Positions 1-9,298 are shown, counted from the stretch's first letter. The stretch: DNA of 64,000 nucleotides from Bacteroidota bacterium (GCA_030706635.1 JAUZOD010000010.1:37208-101207); one strand, 5' to 3'. Notes: generated by a model from the sequence alone, not told the origin. Numbers and translations are program-made.

Positions 1-1003
1 CATAACCGGCAGAAAAATCCAGCACATTCCCATGGCTGGCAAGATATAACGCACCCACGGAACTATTTGTATAAGCAACGACGGCGTCGAGAATATTCTT
101 TGTCAGTTCCGGGATTGGTTGTTCACCCATAACGGTTTCACTGAGTCTGGCAGAGCCAGCCTGAAGCCATTCCTTGTCGGAAATTGTTTTAAAAGAAGTT
201 TCCAGTGAATGGGCCATTTTATTCAGCGCGGCGGATAGATTGCCCAGATCGTCTTTTTCCTGATCGTTCACCCGAACACTATAATCACCGGAAGATATGG
301 TTTCTGCTATTCCGAGGATCACGTCAACGCGACGGGCTATATCCCGGTCTTTATTTTCGAGATCCAATTGCAATCTGGTTTTTTCATCAATATCCTTCCT
401 GACCCGAACAAAAAATAAAATGGCCACGAGAATGGACAGACCGGAAGCAATCAAAATAATAACTGGCGTAACATTGGAGAACGAATCAAAACGGACTGTT
501 CTTTTTGCCAGCAGTGAGGTTTCTGAATTTTTCATCAGCAGAACGGTCGCCTGGATGGAATCCATGTACTCGCTTCCGGCCTGAAGCTGCTCCATGGTGA
601 CCGGACCATTACTTTTTTTTGCGTCGATCAGCGTTTCCAGCCGCGCAAACCGGATATTGATGTATCCCCGGAGACGTTCGCAATTCGCCTGTTCTTCAGC
701 GTTGTCAGTCGTCATGCTTTTAACCCTTTCCAGCGCATTCAGGGATTCCTGGAAAGCTCCGTGAAAGGGTTCGAGATAAGACGGATCACTGCTGATGATG
801 AAACCGCGCTGAGCGACTTCTGCGTTCCGCACAGGCGCAATCACCTGATCCAATTCGGAAATCACTTTGTAAGTATGCGTTACCCAATTTGTGCTGTTCA
901 GCAGATTGCTGATGCTGAAATATGAAGCTATGGAACTCCCGAGTAGCAGTAAAAGCGAAAAACCAAATCCAATGATGAGATTGCGGGTCACAGATTGTTT
1001 CAT
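1..1003 (-). CDS. CHASE3-HAMP-GAF sensor protein, C-terminus outside window
   Basis: This is the N-terminal 334 codons of a membrane sensor that runs off the left edge. Translation gives a first membrane helix (about residues 8-27), an extracellular region with CHASE3 character (about 35-175, including the segment VAQRGFIISSDPSYL), a second helix (about 180-200), a HAMP-like linker (about 205-260, with DDLGNLSAALNKMA) and the start of a GAF-like domain from about 285. Proteins of this plan in Bacteroidota usually end in a histidine kinase, often with receivers; that part is not visible here, so the output is inferred. The ATG is preceded directly by AGGA, an unusually clear ribosome site for this phylum. 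It lies 17 bp downstream of the receiver-kinase gene on the same strand, so the two are probably co-transcribed and may work in one pathway. Confidence 0.85.
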   Translation of the reverse strand, partial: MKQSVTRNLIIGFGFSLLLLLGSSIASYFSISNLLNSTNWVTHTYKVISELDQVIAPVRNAEVAQRGFIISSDPSYLEPFHGAFQESLNALERVKSMTTDNAEEQANCERLRGYINIRFARLETLIDAKKSNGPVTMEQLQAGSEYMDSIQATVLLMKNSETSLLAKRTVRFDSFSNVTPVIILIASGLSILVAILFFVRVRKDIDEKTRLQLDLENKDRDIARRVDVILGIAETISSGDYSVRVNDQEKDDLGNLSAALNKMAHSLETSFKTISDKEWLQAGSARLSETVMGEQPIPELTKNILDAVVAYTNSSVGALYLASHGNVLDFSAGY

Positions 1004-1020
1004 TCCTGATGATTATTCCA

Positions 1021-2160
1021 TTAATAAATCTGAGGCTGGATGGCAGCCGGTAAAGAAAAAAAGAAAGTTGATCCCTTGCCCGGTTCACTTTGCAGCCAAC
1101 AGCTTCCTCTATGACGTTTTATTATTTCCGAACAAATATAAAGACCAACCCCCAATCCTTGAAAGCGGTGTTCGGATCCCTCCACCCGGTAAAACTTACG
1201 AAAAACCTCCGCCTGGTTACTCTTTGCTATCCCGATACCAAAATCTTTTACTCCAACAATTACCAGATTATTTTCGAGACGGATATCAATCTGCACCTCC
1301 CTGCAATCGGGCGAATATTTCACTGCGTTGGTCAGATAATTCAGGAGTACCTGTTCCAGGCGATTTTCATCGCCCACAACCTGGATTCCGGATTTCCCGG
1401 TTATACGAATCTGGTATTCCGGGAATGTCTGTCTTATCATTTCCGCTGCATTCAGAATCAATCCATCGAAATTTATCAATGATTGATTGAATTTGAGCTT
1501 CCCGTTTTCTATCCGGGATACATCCAGTAAATCCGTAATAAGGGCATTAAGCTTATTAATCTGGATGAGCATACGGTCAACATAAGAGCTGACCTTATCA
1601 TTCTTGTCAAGTGAACGCTCCAGCAGCTGGACATAGGCCTTCATACTGGCCAGCGGTGTTTTCAATTCATGACTGGCAATGCTCATAAATTCATCCTTTC
1701 GACGGGATGCCGCCAGCGCCTCCTGCTGAGCCAGCTTCCGGTATTCGATTTCCTTCCTCAGGTTATCCTGTACTTCATTCAATATTCTGTTCTGCTCATA
1801 AAGACGAGAAAATGTCTTCACCCGCAGCAGGAGAACATCCGGATCGATGGGCTTGGTAACATAGTCTATTCCTCCCGACAAATAACCTTTCGTAATGTAT
1901 TTTTTGTCGACGTTGATGGCCGAAAGAAATATGATGGGAATATCTTTTGTGGCATTGTTCCCGGATAAAATCTCCGCTACTTCAAACCCATCCATCCCAG
2001 GCATTTGAACATCGAGAATGATCAGTGCATAGGTCTTTCTTAATACTTTCTTTAAGGCTTCTTCCCCGCTGGATGCTGTATCAGTCGGAAACGAATGCAA
2101 TTCCAATAATGTCTTCAGGGTAAAAATGTTTTCAGGGGTGTCATCCACAATGAGAATCAT
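1021..2160 (-). CDS. Receiver-histidine kinase fusion (379 aa)
   Basis: A soluble two-component protein with the receiver in front. The receiver covers residues 1-120 with acidic pair D6-D7, phospho-acceptor D50 in LIILDVQMPGMDG and the conserved lysine in VTKPID (K103). A short coiled linker (about 120-150) leads to a HisKA domain with H164 in SHELKTPL, then an HATPase_c domain with an N-box (NYLTNAVKYSP) and G-boxes (DFGIGI, GLGVGLYI). There is no membrane segment. In such proteins the receiver normally takes phosphate from another kinase and tunes the attached kinase. The adjoining downstream CHASE3 sensor (17 bp away, same strand) is an obvious candidate partner, which is inference. Upstream lies a 256 bp gap with no gene that I can see. 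Confidence 0.93.
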   Translation of the reverse strand: MILIVDDTPENIFTLKTLLELHSFPTDTASSGEEALKKVLRKTYALIILDVQMPGMDGFEVAEILSGNNATKDIPIIFLSAINVDKKYITKGYLSGGIDYVTKPIDPDVLLLRVKTFSRLYEQNRILNEVQDNLRKEIEYRKLAQQEALAASRRKDEFMSIASHELKTPLASMKAYVQLLERSLDKNDKVSSYVDRMLIQINKLNALITDLLDVSRIENGKLKFNQSLINFDGLILNAAEMIRQTFPEYQIRITGKSGIQVVGDENRLEQVLLNYLTNAVKYSPDCREVQIDIRLENNLVIVGVKDFGIGIAKSNQAEVFRKFYRVEGSEHRFQGLGVGLYICSEIIKRHRGSCWLQSEPGKGSTFFFSLPAAIQPQIY

Positions 2161-2416
2161 AGCTATAACCGGGAACTTTTTAGAAGATCGTCCGTTATGA
2201 AAATACGAAAGTCCCGAACGAAATTCAGGACTTTGTATATTTCCCTATCCTAAGACTAATGAATGCAACTATTTAGATCTCAACAAACATTTTGCCAAAA
2301 AATGTGAGGGAGACAGAACAGGGATCGATAATAAAATTGTAGAATTAATTTCCCACTACGGCTTCTTTGTGGAGCAAATTTCCTTTTGATCCCTGGATTC
2401 ATTTCTTGTGGCAACC

Positions 2417-2680
2417 TTAAACGCTATAGATTACTTTGTATATTTCAGAGATATCCACGTCCTGTAAATAGGGATAAAGTTCGCCTACATCTTCAAAGCT
2501 CCTGATGCAAATGTAGAAATAACGTGTGGTGTGATAATAGATTTCTACGTAAAAATCATCCACCTGGTAAAGGGTTATCCGGTAGCAGCCATCGGTTCTT
2601 TCTGCGAGAAAAACACCATCAGTTGCGAGAACTTCAGTTTTGGACATACCGTCCATAATATTAAAATCCCTGATATCCAT
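2417..2680 (-). CDS. Hypothetical protein (87 aa)
   Basis: A small acidic, aromatic-rich protein of unknown function. It has no signal peptide, membrane helix or cysteine cluster; the alternation of hydrophobic and polar residues (YRITLYQVDDFYVEIYYH) suggests a beta-rich fold. The sequence reads as a normal coding frame with a sensible ATG and no competing overlapping gene, which is the main reason for keeping it. It is divergent from the topoisomerase IB gene, with a 107 bp gap between them. I do not recognise the family. Several Bacteroidota genomes carry small conserved proteins of this flavour, but I cannot name one. Confidence 0.6.
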   Translation of the reverse strand: MDIRDFNIMDGMSKTEVLATDGVFLAERTDGCYRITLYQVDDFYVEIYYHTTRYFYICIRSFEDVGELYPYLQDVDISEIYKVIYSV

Positions 2681-2787
2681 AACCTGGTTTGAATGTTCTT
2701 GATTGTAGGTTCAAATCCTATATGTCAAATCATATACCGATATTTGGAATCCGATGACCTAAATTTTCTATTTTCTTCCCAAATTAT

Positions 2788-3873
2788 ATGCCTGCTCCAA
2801 TTAACGCGCTCAGTCATGGTGAGTTCTTAAAGGCCGATAAGAATTATGAAAAAGCGGCAAGGGCAGTGAATTTGGTCTATGTTACCGATCTCACACCCGG
2901 AATTATACGGTTAAAAAAGGGAAAAGGTTTCTCTTACATCCTGGAAGACACCATTCTTCGTGATAAAACCCAGCTTTTGAGGATCAAAAAGCTTACAATT
3001 CCGCCTGCCTGGACTAATGTGTGGATTTGTGCCCTGGAGAACGGACATATACAGGCTACGGGTCTTGATGTGCTCAAACGGAAACAATATCGTTATCATA
3101 GCCTGTGGACAGTGATCCGGGGTGAAACAAAATTCCACAGACTTCTGGAATTCGGCAAATTATTGCCCCGTCTCAGAGCACAGCTGGAAATAGATCTTCA
3201 GTCGAAGACGCTCACCCAGGAAAAGGTATTGGCTACCGTGATCAGTCTTATGGAAAGGACCTATATCCGGATCGGAAACAGCAATTATGAAAAACTATAT
3301 GGCTCTCACGGATTAACCACGCTCAAGGATAAACACGTATCCATCACGGGCGATAAAATCCGTTTTTCTTTCCGGGGTAAGAAGGGCATCCAGCACGACA
3401 TCACCCTGAAAAATAAACGGTTGGCCAAGGCTGTTGAGCAGTGCCGGGATATTCCCGGGAAAGAGTTATTCCAGTATTATGACGATGAGGGAAACCGGAG
3501 ACCCGTTGAATCGGGTATGGTGAACGATTATATAAGGAACGCCATGGGGATGGATTTCAGCGCGAAAGACTTCCGCACCTGGGCCGGCTCCCTCCATGCG
3601 CTGGATGTTTTATGCGAATTGCCTGAAACCGATGAGGAATCGGAAAGAAAGAAGAATGTGGTGGCGATGCTGGATTTTGTGAGCGGCAAACTGGGAAATT
3701 CAAGGGCCATCTGCAAAAAATACTATGTTCATCCGGGACTAGTCAGGCTGTATGAGGAAAATAATTTTGCCAGATATTTAAACCTGGCCAATGAAACCGA
3801 TGACGATTTGGAGGAAACCGGACTCACCTCTTCAGAAAAAGTGTTGCTTCAAATCCTGAAGAGAAGGAGTTAA
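2788..3873 (+). CDS. DNA topoisomerase IB
   Basis: A eukaryote/poxvirus-type topoisomerase that relaxes supercoils through a 3'-phosphotyrosyl intermediate. At 361 aa it has the length of bacterial TopIB. The N-terminal part carries the clamp-like domain (PPAWTNVWICALENGHIQATG). The catalytic core shows RIGNSNYEKLYGSHGLTTL with the first catalytic arginine, the lysine of the following LKDKHV strand, KDFRTWAGSLHAL with the second arginine and histidine, and the nucleophile in KKYYVHPGL. By alignment with the family signature, Y313 just before VHP is the likely nucleophile rather than Y312. TopIB is a non-essential accessory enzyme in bacteria. An inverted repeat starts within the stop codon and separates it from the convergent kinase gene. 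Confidence 0.95.
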   Translation: MPAPINALSHGEFLKADKNYEKAARAVNLVYVTDLTPGIIRLKKGKGFSYILEDTILRDKTQLLRIKKLTIPPAWTNVWICALENGHIQATGLDVLKRKQYRYHSLWTVIRGETKFHRLLEFGKLLPRLRAQLEIDLQSKTLTQEKVLATVISLMERTYIRIGNSNYEKLYGSHGLTTLKDKHVSITGDKIRFSFRGKKGIQHDITLKNKRLAKAVEQCRDIPGKELFQYYDDEGNRRPVESGMVNDYIRNAMGMDFSAKDFRTWAGSLHALDVLCELPETDEESERKKNVVAMLDFVSGKLGNSRAICKKYYVHPGLVRLYEENNFARYLNLANETDDDLEETGLTSSEKVLLQILKRRS

Positions 3874-3950
3874 TGTGAAAATGTGCTAATGTGTAAATAT
3901 GTAAATAAGGAACATGTATCTTATTTTCACATTAGCACATTTTCACATTA
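3871..3950. repeat. Inverted octamer-array repeat, copy 1 (AATGTGNN family)
   Basis: Two perfectly complementary arms, 3872-3893 and 3928-3949 (23 bp counting the flanking T/A pair at 3871/3950), surround a 34 nt centre. A second stem in the centre pairs AAATAAG (3903-3909) with CTTATTT (3920-3926). Each arm is a tandem of octamers: AATGTGAA, AATGTGCT, AATGTGTA, then decaying AATATGTA. It fills the gap between two convergent genes, so it could end transcription both ways, but it has no clear T-tract. Four more copies lie at 50413-57988. Confidence 0.9.
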
Positions 3951-3954
3951 TCCT

Positions 3955-5409
3955 TCACGCCCTTTCAAACTTCAGAATAAAATTAGACCCCTGATCTACT
4001 CCGGTCTGTACATCAATTGATGCTTTATGCGATTGTATGATATTCAGGGTGGTTGCGAGCCCAAGGCCAAGGCCGTTTCTCTTAAAGGTGAAGTACGGTT
4101 CAAATAAATGAGGCAGCGTTTCCTTGCTTATGCCAGTACCATTGTCGCGGATAGATACCAGATGATGACCATTCTGACTGGTGACGGAAATATTTAATTC
4201 GCCCTTATTCTCGTTCATGGACTCAATTGCGTTGATGATGATATTGGTAAATGCGATCTTAAGCTTGAGCGGGTCGGCGAGGATATATGCCGGCTCATCG
4301 GGATAGACCACTTTCCAGCTTACTTTTTTCAGGGTTATCCGATCGATGATGGTTGCTATGGAATCATCCAGGATATTCTGTAAGGCTTTTCTCTCCCGAA
4401 GGTTCTCCGGAGGCATGGATGAGGATAATAGTAACTCTGTAATGAGATCATTGATCCGTCTGCTGTTCCGGCTGATGATATCCAGATAAACATTTCCCGA
4501 TTCGGCTGCGTTCTCGAGAAGTAGCTGATCTACCGAAAGATTGATGTTGTTGAGCGGATTTCTGACCTCATGCGCCAGTGCCCTGACGAGCCGGTTTGCA
4601 GCCCCGAGCTTTTCAGCCTGAAGCGTGGCCTTTTCTGCCCTCTTCAGGTTGGTAATATCATGGATAATACCCTGGATATAGAAATTGTCTTCCGCGTCCA
4701 TTTCCATCGAAAGCGAAAGAATACCCAGGATTTTTTCCTTATTCTGGTTTATGAGTTCCACTTCAATATCTTCTACTTCACCCTCCGATTTCAGCAGGTT
4801 ATTGATTTCGGCGGACTGCTCCGGTCTGGCAAAAAAATGGTCAAGACTAAGATTTAACAACTCAGACCGGGCATATCCCAGCATAGTTGTGGTAATGTAA
4901 TTTACATCCTTGAAAATCAGTGAATGATCGGTCAGGAAGACCGCATCTTTTGATTTCTCAAATATGCTCCGGAATTTTCGTTCATTGGATCTGAGCGTTT
5001 TCAATGCGGAAGCCCTTTCCATGGAATAGCGGATACATCGTTCAAGTTTTTCGGTGTTGAGTTCCAATTTAACGAGATAGTCAAAGGCCCCGGCCTGCAT
5101 AGCCTCGAGATCAATTTTCTGATTGCCCATACCAGTTAATAAGATCAACGGCTGCTCGCAATGATGAAGCAAAACCTCTTTCATCAGATCCAGACCGGTT
5201 TTTGCTCCGAGAAAGTAATCTATAAAATAGATATCATACCTTGATTCGAGAATGGAATCGTAGGCTTCTTTATAACGATAACACCAGTCAATGACAAATT
5301 CTTTCCCGCGGATCTTTTTTATATACTGACTGGTAATAAAAAAATCCTCTTCATCATCATCAATAATCAGGACGCGTATCGGCAGGTTCTCGGAGTTCAT
5401 GGATAGCAA
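3955..5409 (-). CDS. Receiver-PAS-histidine kinase, NtrB-like (484 aa)
   Basis: A cytoplasmic sensor kinase with an N-terminal receiver (residues about 10-130; acidic D17-D19, phospho-acceptor D64 in IYFIDYFLG, lysine in YLVKLELN). It is followed by a PAS domain (about 145-260, FRSIFEKSKDAVFLTD...) and a kinase core with H280 in ALAHEVRNPLNN, NtrB-type, plus an HATPase_c domain (NIIINAIESMNENKG; DNGTGIS; GLGLGLATTLNIIQSHKA). It is the last gene of the unit rpoN > activator > kinase, 36 bp after the sigma-54 activator, so that activator is its probable target. An internal ATG at residue 4 (5400) is an equally good start. No transmembrane helix is seen, so the signal is probably intracellular. 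Confidence 0.93.
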   Translation of the reverse strand: MLSMNSENLPIRVLIIDDDEEDFFITSQYIKKIRGKEFVIDWCYRYKEAYDSILESRYDIYFIDYFLGAKTGLDLMKEVLLHHCEQPLILLTGMGNQKIDLEAMQAGAFDYLVKLELNTEKLERCIRYSMERASALKTLRSNERKFRSIFEKSKDAVFLTDHSLIFKDVNYITTTMLGYARSELLNLSLDHFFARPEQSAEINNLLKSEGEVEDIEVELINQNKEKILGILSLSMEMDAEDNFYIQGIIHDITNLKRAEKATLQAEKLGAANRLVRALAHEVRNPLNNINLSVDQLLLENAAESGNVYLDIISRNSRRINDLITELLLSSSMPPENLRERKALQNILDDSIATIIDRITLKKVSWKVVYPDEPAYILADPLKLKIAFTNIIINAIESMNENKGELNISVTSQNGHHLVSIRDNGTGISKETLPHLFEPYFTFKRNGLGLGLATTLNIIQSHKASIDVQTGVDQGSNFILKFERA

Positions 5410-5445
5410 AAAAATTTATCAAAAAAAATCTTACCCTGGCTTGCT

Positions 5446-6924
5446 TCAGTGATTCTTCATTTCTTCGTAGAGGGTCATTTTATTATACAGAGTTTTCCTG
5501 TCAATTTTTAACAATTGTGCTGCTTTACTTTTATTATAATTGGATTCTTTTAAAGCCTGGAGGATCATTTCATATTCGGCATCAATGCTGGCTTCTTTCA
5601 GTGAACTTTCACTGATATTCGCCTTAGCGGCGGGTAATTTTTGTTCAGCAACGGTTATGGGGCCTGATTGTGCTGCCGCGGAAAGATTTGCCGGCGGTTG
5701 TTCACCGAATTGAAGTTTACTGTAATTGGAAATTTCAAAAGGAAGCGTTTTGGCTTCAATATAATCGCCTTCCGTAAGCAGGGTTGCCCGTTTGATGACG
5801 TTCTTCAGCTCTCTTAGATTCCCAAACCACACATATTTGGTAAAGATGGCTTCAACATCCGGATCGAATCCTTTCACTTCTTTCTCGAGTTCCTGATTGG
5901 TGACCTTTAGAAAATGATTCGCAAAGAGCATGATGTCTTCTGTTCTTTCCCTCAGCGGTGGAATTTCAATGGAGAATTCGTTGAACCGGTGATATAAATC
6001 CTCCCGGAATTTGCCCGTGCGTGTGGCATTCCATAATAATTCATTGCTGGCGATGATTATCCGCACGTCCAGGTCAATATCTTTTGTGCCGCCTACCCTT
6101 CTCATTTTTCTTTCCTGCACAACACGCAGCAGCGATACCTGAACATCATAAGAAAGATTGGCTACCTCATCCAGAAAAATGGTACCCCCATTGGCAATCT
6201 CAAAACTGCCCGTCTTCTGGTTTACAGCACCGGTGAACGAGCCCTTTTCGTGCCCAAATAATTCACTCGCGGCAAGTTCTTTGGATAAGGCACCGCAATC
6301 AATGGCGACGAATGGTTTTCCGCTTCGCTTGCTGCGTTTGTGAATCTCCTGTGCGATGGATTCCTTGCCGCTGCCGGTTTCGCCATAAATGATCACGCTG
6401 TAACTGGTAGGCGCCACCAGGGCCACCTGTTTAATGATTTTCCGAAAAGCATCCGTATCACCAAAAATATAATCTCCGGAATACGTAACGCCTTGCTGAT
6501 CAGCAGAAGGACTACTGGCCTGCACCTGTTTTTTTACAGATGGCTCCGCGCTGCGTTGGGTTTCCCCATGCTCTATGGCTTGCTGAATGGTATGGATAAT
6601 TTCGTCCGGGAGCAGCGGTTTTGTTATGTAATCATACGCGCCCATTTTCATTACTTTAACCGCTGTGCGCATGTCGCTGTAACCGGTGATAATGATAACA
6701 GGCATTTCCGGATGCCTGTTCTTAATGCTGCTCAGCACCTCCATGGCATCCATGTCGCCCAGCCGGTAATCGCACATGATCAGGTCTGGCTTGTTGGAGT
6801 CCAGCCAGGTCAACGCCTTCTTCCCGGTAAACATTTCAATGACTTCATATCCGCGGCGACTCAGAAAACGATTAAGCAGCAAACAAATATCCCTGTCATC
6901 ATCTATTACCAGAATTTTTTTCAT
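5446..6924 (-). CDS. Sigma-54-dependent response regulator, NtrC family
   Basis: A 492-residue activator of sigma-54 RNA polymerase. It has a receiver (1-120; D8-D10, phospho-acceptor D52 in LIMCDYRLGD, K in YITKPLLPD) and a linker. The AAA+ domain has Walker A GETGSGKE at 181-188, the sigma-54 contact loop GSFTGA at 228-233 (a Ser for Ala variant of GAFTGA) and Walker B GTIFLDEV. A C-terminal Fis-type helix-turn-helix follows (NYNKSKAAQLLKIDRKTLYNKM). It sits 41 bp downstream of rpoN and 36 bp upstream of a receiver-PAS kinase, all on one strand, which makes a self-contained sigma-54 signalling unit. Target promoters are not known; none with a clear GG-N10-GC element was identified by eye. 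Confidence 0.96.
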   Translation of the reverse strand: MKKILVIDDDRDICLLLNRFLSRRGYEVIEMFTGKKALTWLDSNKPDLIMCDYRLGDMDAMEVLSSIKNRHPEMPVIIITGYSDMRTAVKVMKMGAYDYITKPLLPDEIIHTIQQAIEHGETQRSAEPSVKKQVQASSPSADQQGVTYSGDYIFGDTDAFRKIIKQVALVAPTSYSVIIYGETGSGKESIAQEIHKRSKRSGKPFVAIDCGALSKELAASELFGHEKGSFTGAVNQKTGSFEIANGGTIFLDEVANLSYDVQVSLLRVVQERKMRRVGGTKDIDLDVRIIIASNELLWNATRTGKFREDLYHRFNEFSIEIPPLRERTEDIMLFANHFLKVTNQELEKEVKGFDPDVEAIFTKYVWFGNLRELKNVIKRATLLTEGDYIEAKTLPFEISNYSKLQFGEQPPANLSAAAQSGPITVAEQKLPAAKANISESSLKEASIDAEYEMILQALKESNYNKSKAAQLLKIDRKTLYNKMTLYEEMKNH

Positions 6925-6965
6925 ACTCGTTAATTAGGTAGGTGTTTATAAATGTTTTGGTGTTT

Positions 6966-8390
6966 CTAGCAGAAAAGAGCCCTCATCTGGGCGACCGGGA
7001 TATTCAATTGATCACGGTATTTGGCAATTGTTCTACGTGCCACAATATAACCCCTTCCGGACAGAATATCCGCCAGTTGCTGGTCAGTATATGGGCTTTT
7101 CTTATCTTCCTTCTCCACAACTTCCTCAACGATGGTCTGAATCACCTTGTTGCTGATCACCGTTCCCTCCTTATTGGACAGGCCTTCCGTAAACAGGTTT
7201 TTCAACAGGATCATCCCGAATGGAGTATCTGCATATTTATTACAGGTAATCCTGGATACCGTCGATATATCCAGCCCCACTACTTCTGCAATGTTTTTCA
7301 GGACCATCGGCTTGAGCTGCATATTGTCTCCGAACTTGAAATATTCTGATTGAAAATGAACAATGGCCTTAATCACTTTAAGCATATTGGATTCCCGTTC
7401 CCGGATGGCTTTGATGAACCATTGTGCAGACGCCAGTTTACTGCGCATATACTGGCGGGTGCCCCGGTCAGTGGTTTTATCATTATCCAGGTTCTGGACG
7501 GTCTGAGCCCAGGTCTGGTTAACATGAAGTGTTGCCGAACGCTGGCGGGCAAGGTTTATCACAATATCTTCGCCTTCCATGGTAATGATAAAATCCGGAA
7601 ATACGGTATTGTTGACCTGACTGCTGCTCGCAGAACTGACAACCGGACGTGTCTTTAAGGTAGAGAGCAATTGAAGAACCTGCTTTATTTCACCTTCCTT
7701 CATCTTCATCTCCCGGCGTATCTTTTCTATATTGCAGCTATGCAGGTCCTGGAAATGATGACTCACCAGTTCTGTCGCCCTGGCCACCAAGTGATTGGAT
7801 CGATCCATATCGGCGAGCTGGATCCGGAAAAATTCTCCCAGATCAGGCGATCCACAGCCCAAGGGCTCCAGTTCCTGGATGGTTTTAAGAATTGGTATCA
7901 GGTCTTCCGCATTGATCCAGGTATGTTGTTTGAACGAAATTTCTTCGGCAATGGCTTCCAGATCCTGAGTAAGAAAACCATATTCATCCAGGGAGTCGAT
8001 CATGAAATCAGCCAGCGCATATCTGGTTTCGTCAAATTCGATGAAACGATATTGCTTTTTTAGCTCAATGCGGTAATCGACGGATTCGGCAATCTGCCGG
8101 TCCGGCATCTTATCGGACGGCAGATAATTTTCATATTCTGTTTTATAATCAGGAATATCGTCGTAACCATATTCTTCCCAGTTTTGAAAGTCCTGAACGG
8201 TTTCTTTGGAAAATTTATCATTTAATGGATCATCGTTACTGCTGTTTTCTTCCAACGCAGGATTTTCATTGATCTCATCTTCGATTCTTTGCTCCAGGGC
8301 CATGGAATCAAGATGCAACAGGTTAAGCAATGCGATATGGTGGGGAAGAATTTTATGCTGTAGCTTTTGCGACTGAAGCTGATGGAGCAT
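6966..8390 (-). CDS. rpoN: RNA polymerase sigma-54 factor
   Basis: Sigma-54 directs core RNA polymerase to -24/-12 promoters that need an AAA+ activator. The 474-residue protein shows the expected plan: a glutamine/leucine-rich N-terminal activator-interacting region (LQSQKLQHKILPHHIALLNL), an acidic stretch (about 40-95), the core-binding domain, a helix-turn-helix (LKNIAEVVGLDISTVSRI) and the C-terminal RpoN box ARRTIAKYRD at 451-460. Length is normal for Bacteroidota. It is the first gene of a three-gene minus-strand unit with an NtrC-type activator and a kinase. Bacteroidota often keep rpoN beside its own activator, which makes this arrangement credible. Confidence 0.97.
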   Translation of the reverse strand: MLHQLQSQKLQHKILPHHIALLNLLHLDSMALEQRIEDEINENPALEENSSNDDPLNDKFSKETVQDFQNWEEYGYDDIPDYKTEYENYLPSDKMPDRQIAESVDYRIELKKQYRFIEFDETRYALADFMIDSLDEYGFLTQDLEAIAEEISFKQHTWINAEDLIPILKTIQELEPLGCGSPDLGEFFRIQLADMDRSNHLVARATELVSHHFQDLHSCNIEKIRREMKMKEGEIKQVLQLLSTLKTRPVVSSASSSQVNNTVFPDFIITMEGEDIVINLARQRSATLHVNQTWAQTVQNLDNDKTTDRGTRQYMRSKLASAQWFIKAIRERESNMLKVIKAIVHFQSEYFKFGDNMQLKPMVLKNIAEVVGLDISTVSRITCNKYADTPFGMILLKNLFTEGLSNKEGTVISNKVIQTIVEEVVEKEDKKSPYTDQQLADILSGRGYIVARRTIAKYRDQLNIPVAQMRALFC

Positions 8391-8560
8391 GTTGTGGACT
8401 TTTATTAGCGGTTGTAAAACAAATAGAACACCAAAAATTTCCTATCGGTAAATTGCGTCACAGACTGGGGAATTTACTATTATGGGGAATAAAATACTCA
8501 AAATGAGGAAGCAATTAAGGTAAGTTACCGGTCACTGTACACTGCCCCTCAGAGAACAGA

Positions 8561-9298
8561 CTAGTTACCTTCCGGTTTCTTTTCGTCTTTTTGCTGCTCT
8601 TCTTCCAATTCTTTCTTCTTTTTATCGGCCGCCTTTTTCTTCTTTCTGAAATACCCGCGGAGCAGGAAATTGTGCTTTGCCGCCTCCATATTCTCGCTCA
8701 ATCCCTCAGATCCCTTTTTCAGGTTGACCATTGTGGCATGCATATTATCCCCCATACTGGAATCGGAAAGCAGACGCGATAGAACGCCATGCCCGTGATT
8801 TACTTTATAAGAAACTTCTGCCAGCTGCTGGGTAATGAGGGCGGCGTTGTCTGCGGAGGTTTTCAACCCGGAAAGAATCTGTTCGGTCTCAACCGGGGCA
8901 CGTGATACCAGGACGTCATTTTCCTTTACGACGTCTCCTTCACCCACCCCGGCCGACAGAATAAGAACGCGATCGCCCATCAGTCCTTCAGATCCAATAC
9001 TGGCAATGGCATTTTTTCGGATGAATTTATGTACTTCCGTTTTTATGGACATGTTTACGAGAACCGTAGAATCCGTGAGCAGCGCTATGCTTTCTACGGC
9101 TCCGATATTAAGACCTCCGAACCTTACGTTATTGCCCTGCTTCAGTCCGCTTACATTGTTGAATACAGCTTTTAGTTGAAAGACGGAATCAAAAAGATGT
9201 TTTTGTTTGCCCACAAAAAACAATCCCAACACGAGGAGAACCATTGCGCAGATCATAAAAAGGCCTAGTTTCCACTTAAGCCCGGCATTCGATTTCAT
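8561..9298 (-). CDS. mlaD: MlaD-family MCE lipid-transport protein
   Basis: The substrate-binding component of an Mla-type phospholipid transporter. It has one N-terminal membrane anchor (about residues 9-28), then an MCE domain (about 37-115; VFNNVSGLKQGNNVRFGGLNIGAV) that would hang in the periplasm and form a hexameric tunnel. A helical segment follows, then a strongly charged lysine/glutamate tail (about 215-245) that is probably disordered. The 245 aa length is longer than E. coli MlaD because of this tail. It is the third gene of mlaE > mlaF > mlaD, with 18 bp from the ATPase gene. No mlaB or mlaC follows it, as is common in Bacteroidota. Confidence 0.93.
   Translation of the reverse strand: MKSNAGLKWKLGLFMICAMVLLVLGLFFVGKQKHLFDSVFQLKAVFNNVSGLKQGNNVRFGGLNIGAVESIALLTDSTVLVNMSIKTEVHKFIRKNAIASIGSEGLMGDRVLILSAGVGEGDVVKENDVLVSRAPVETEQILSGLKTSADNAALITQQLAEVSYKVNHGHGVLSRLLSDSSMGDNMHATMVNLKKGSEGLSENMEAAKHNFLLRGYFRKKKKAADKKKKELEEEQQKDEKKPEGN

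Noticed and set aside
786..1490. Open frames overlapping the CHASE3 sensor and the receiver-kinase gene
   Set aside because: Both overlap two clear signalling genes; the true minus-strand frame of the sensor starts at 1003 and continues to the window edge.
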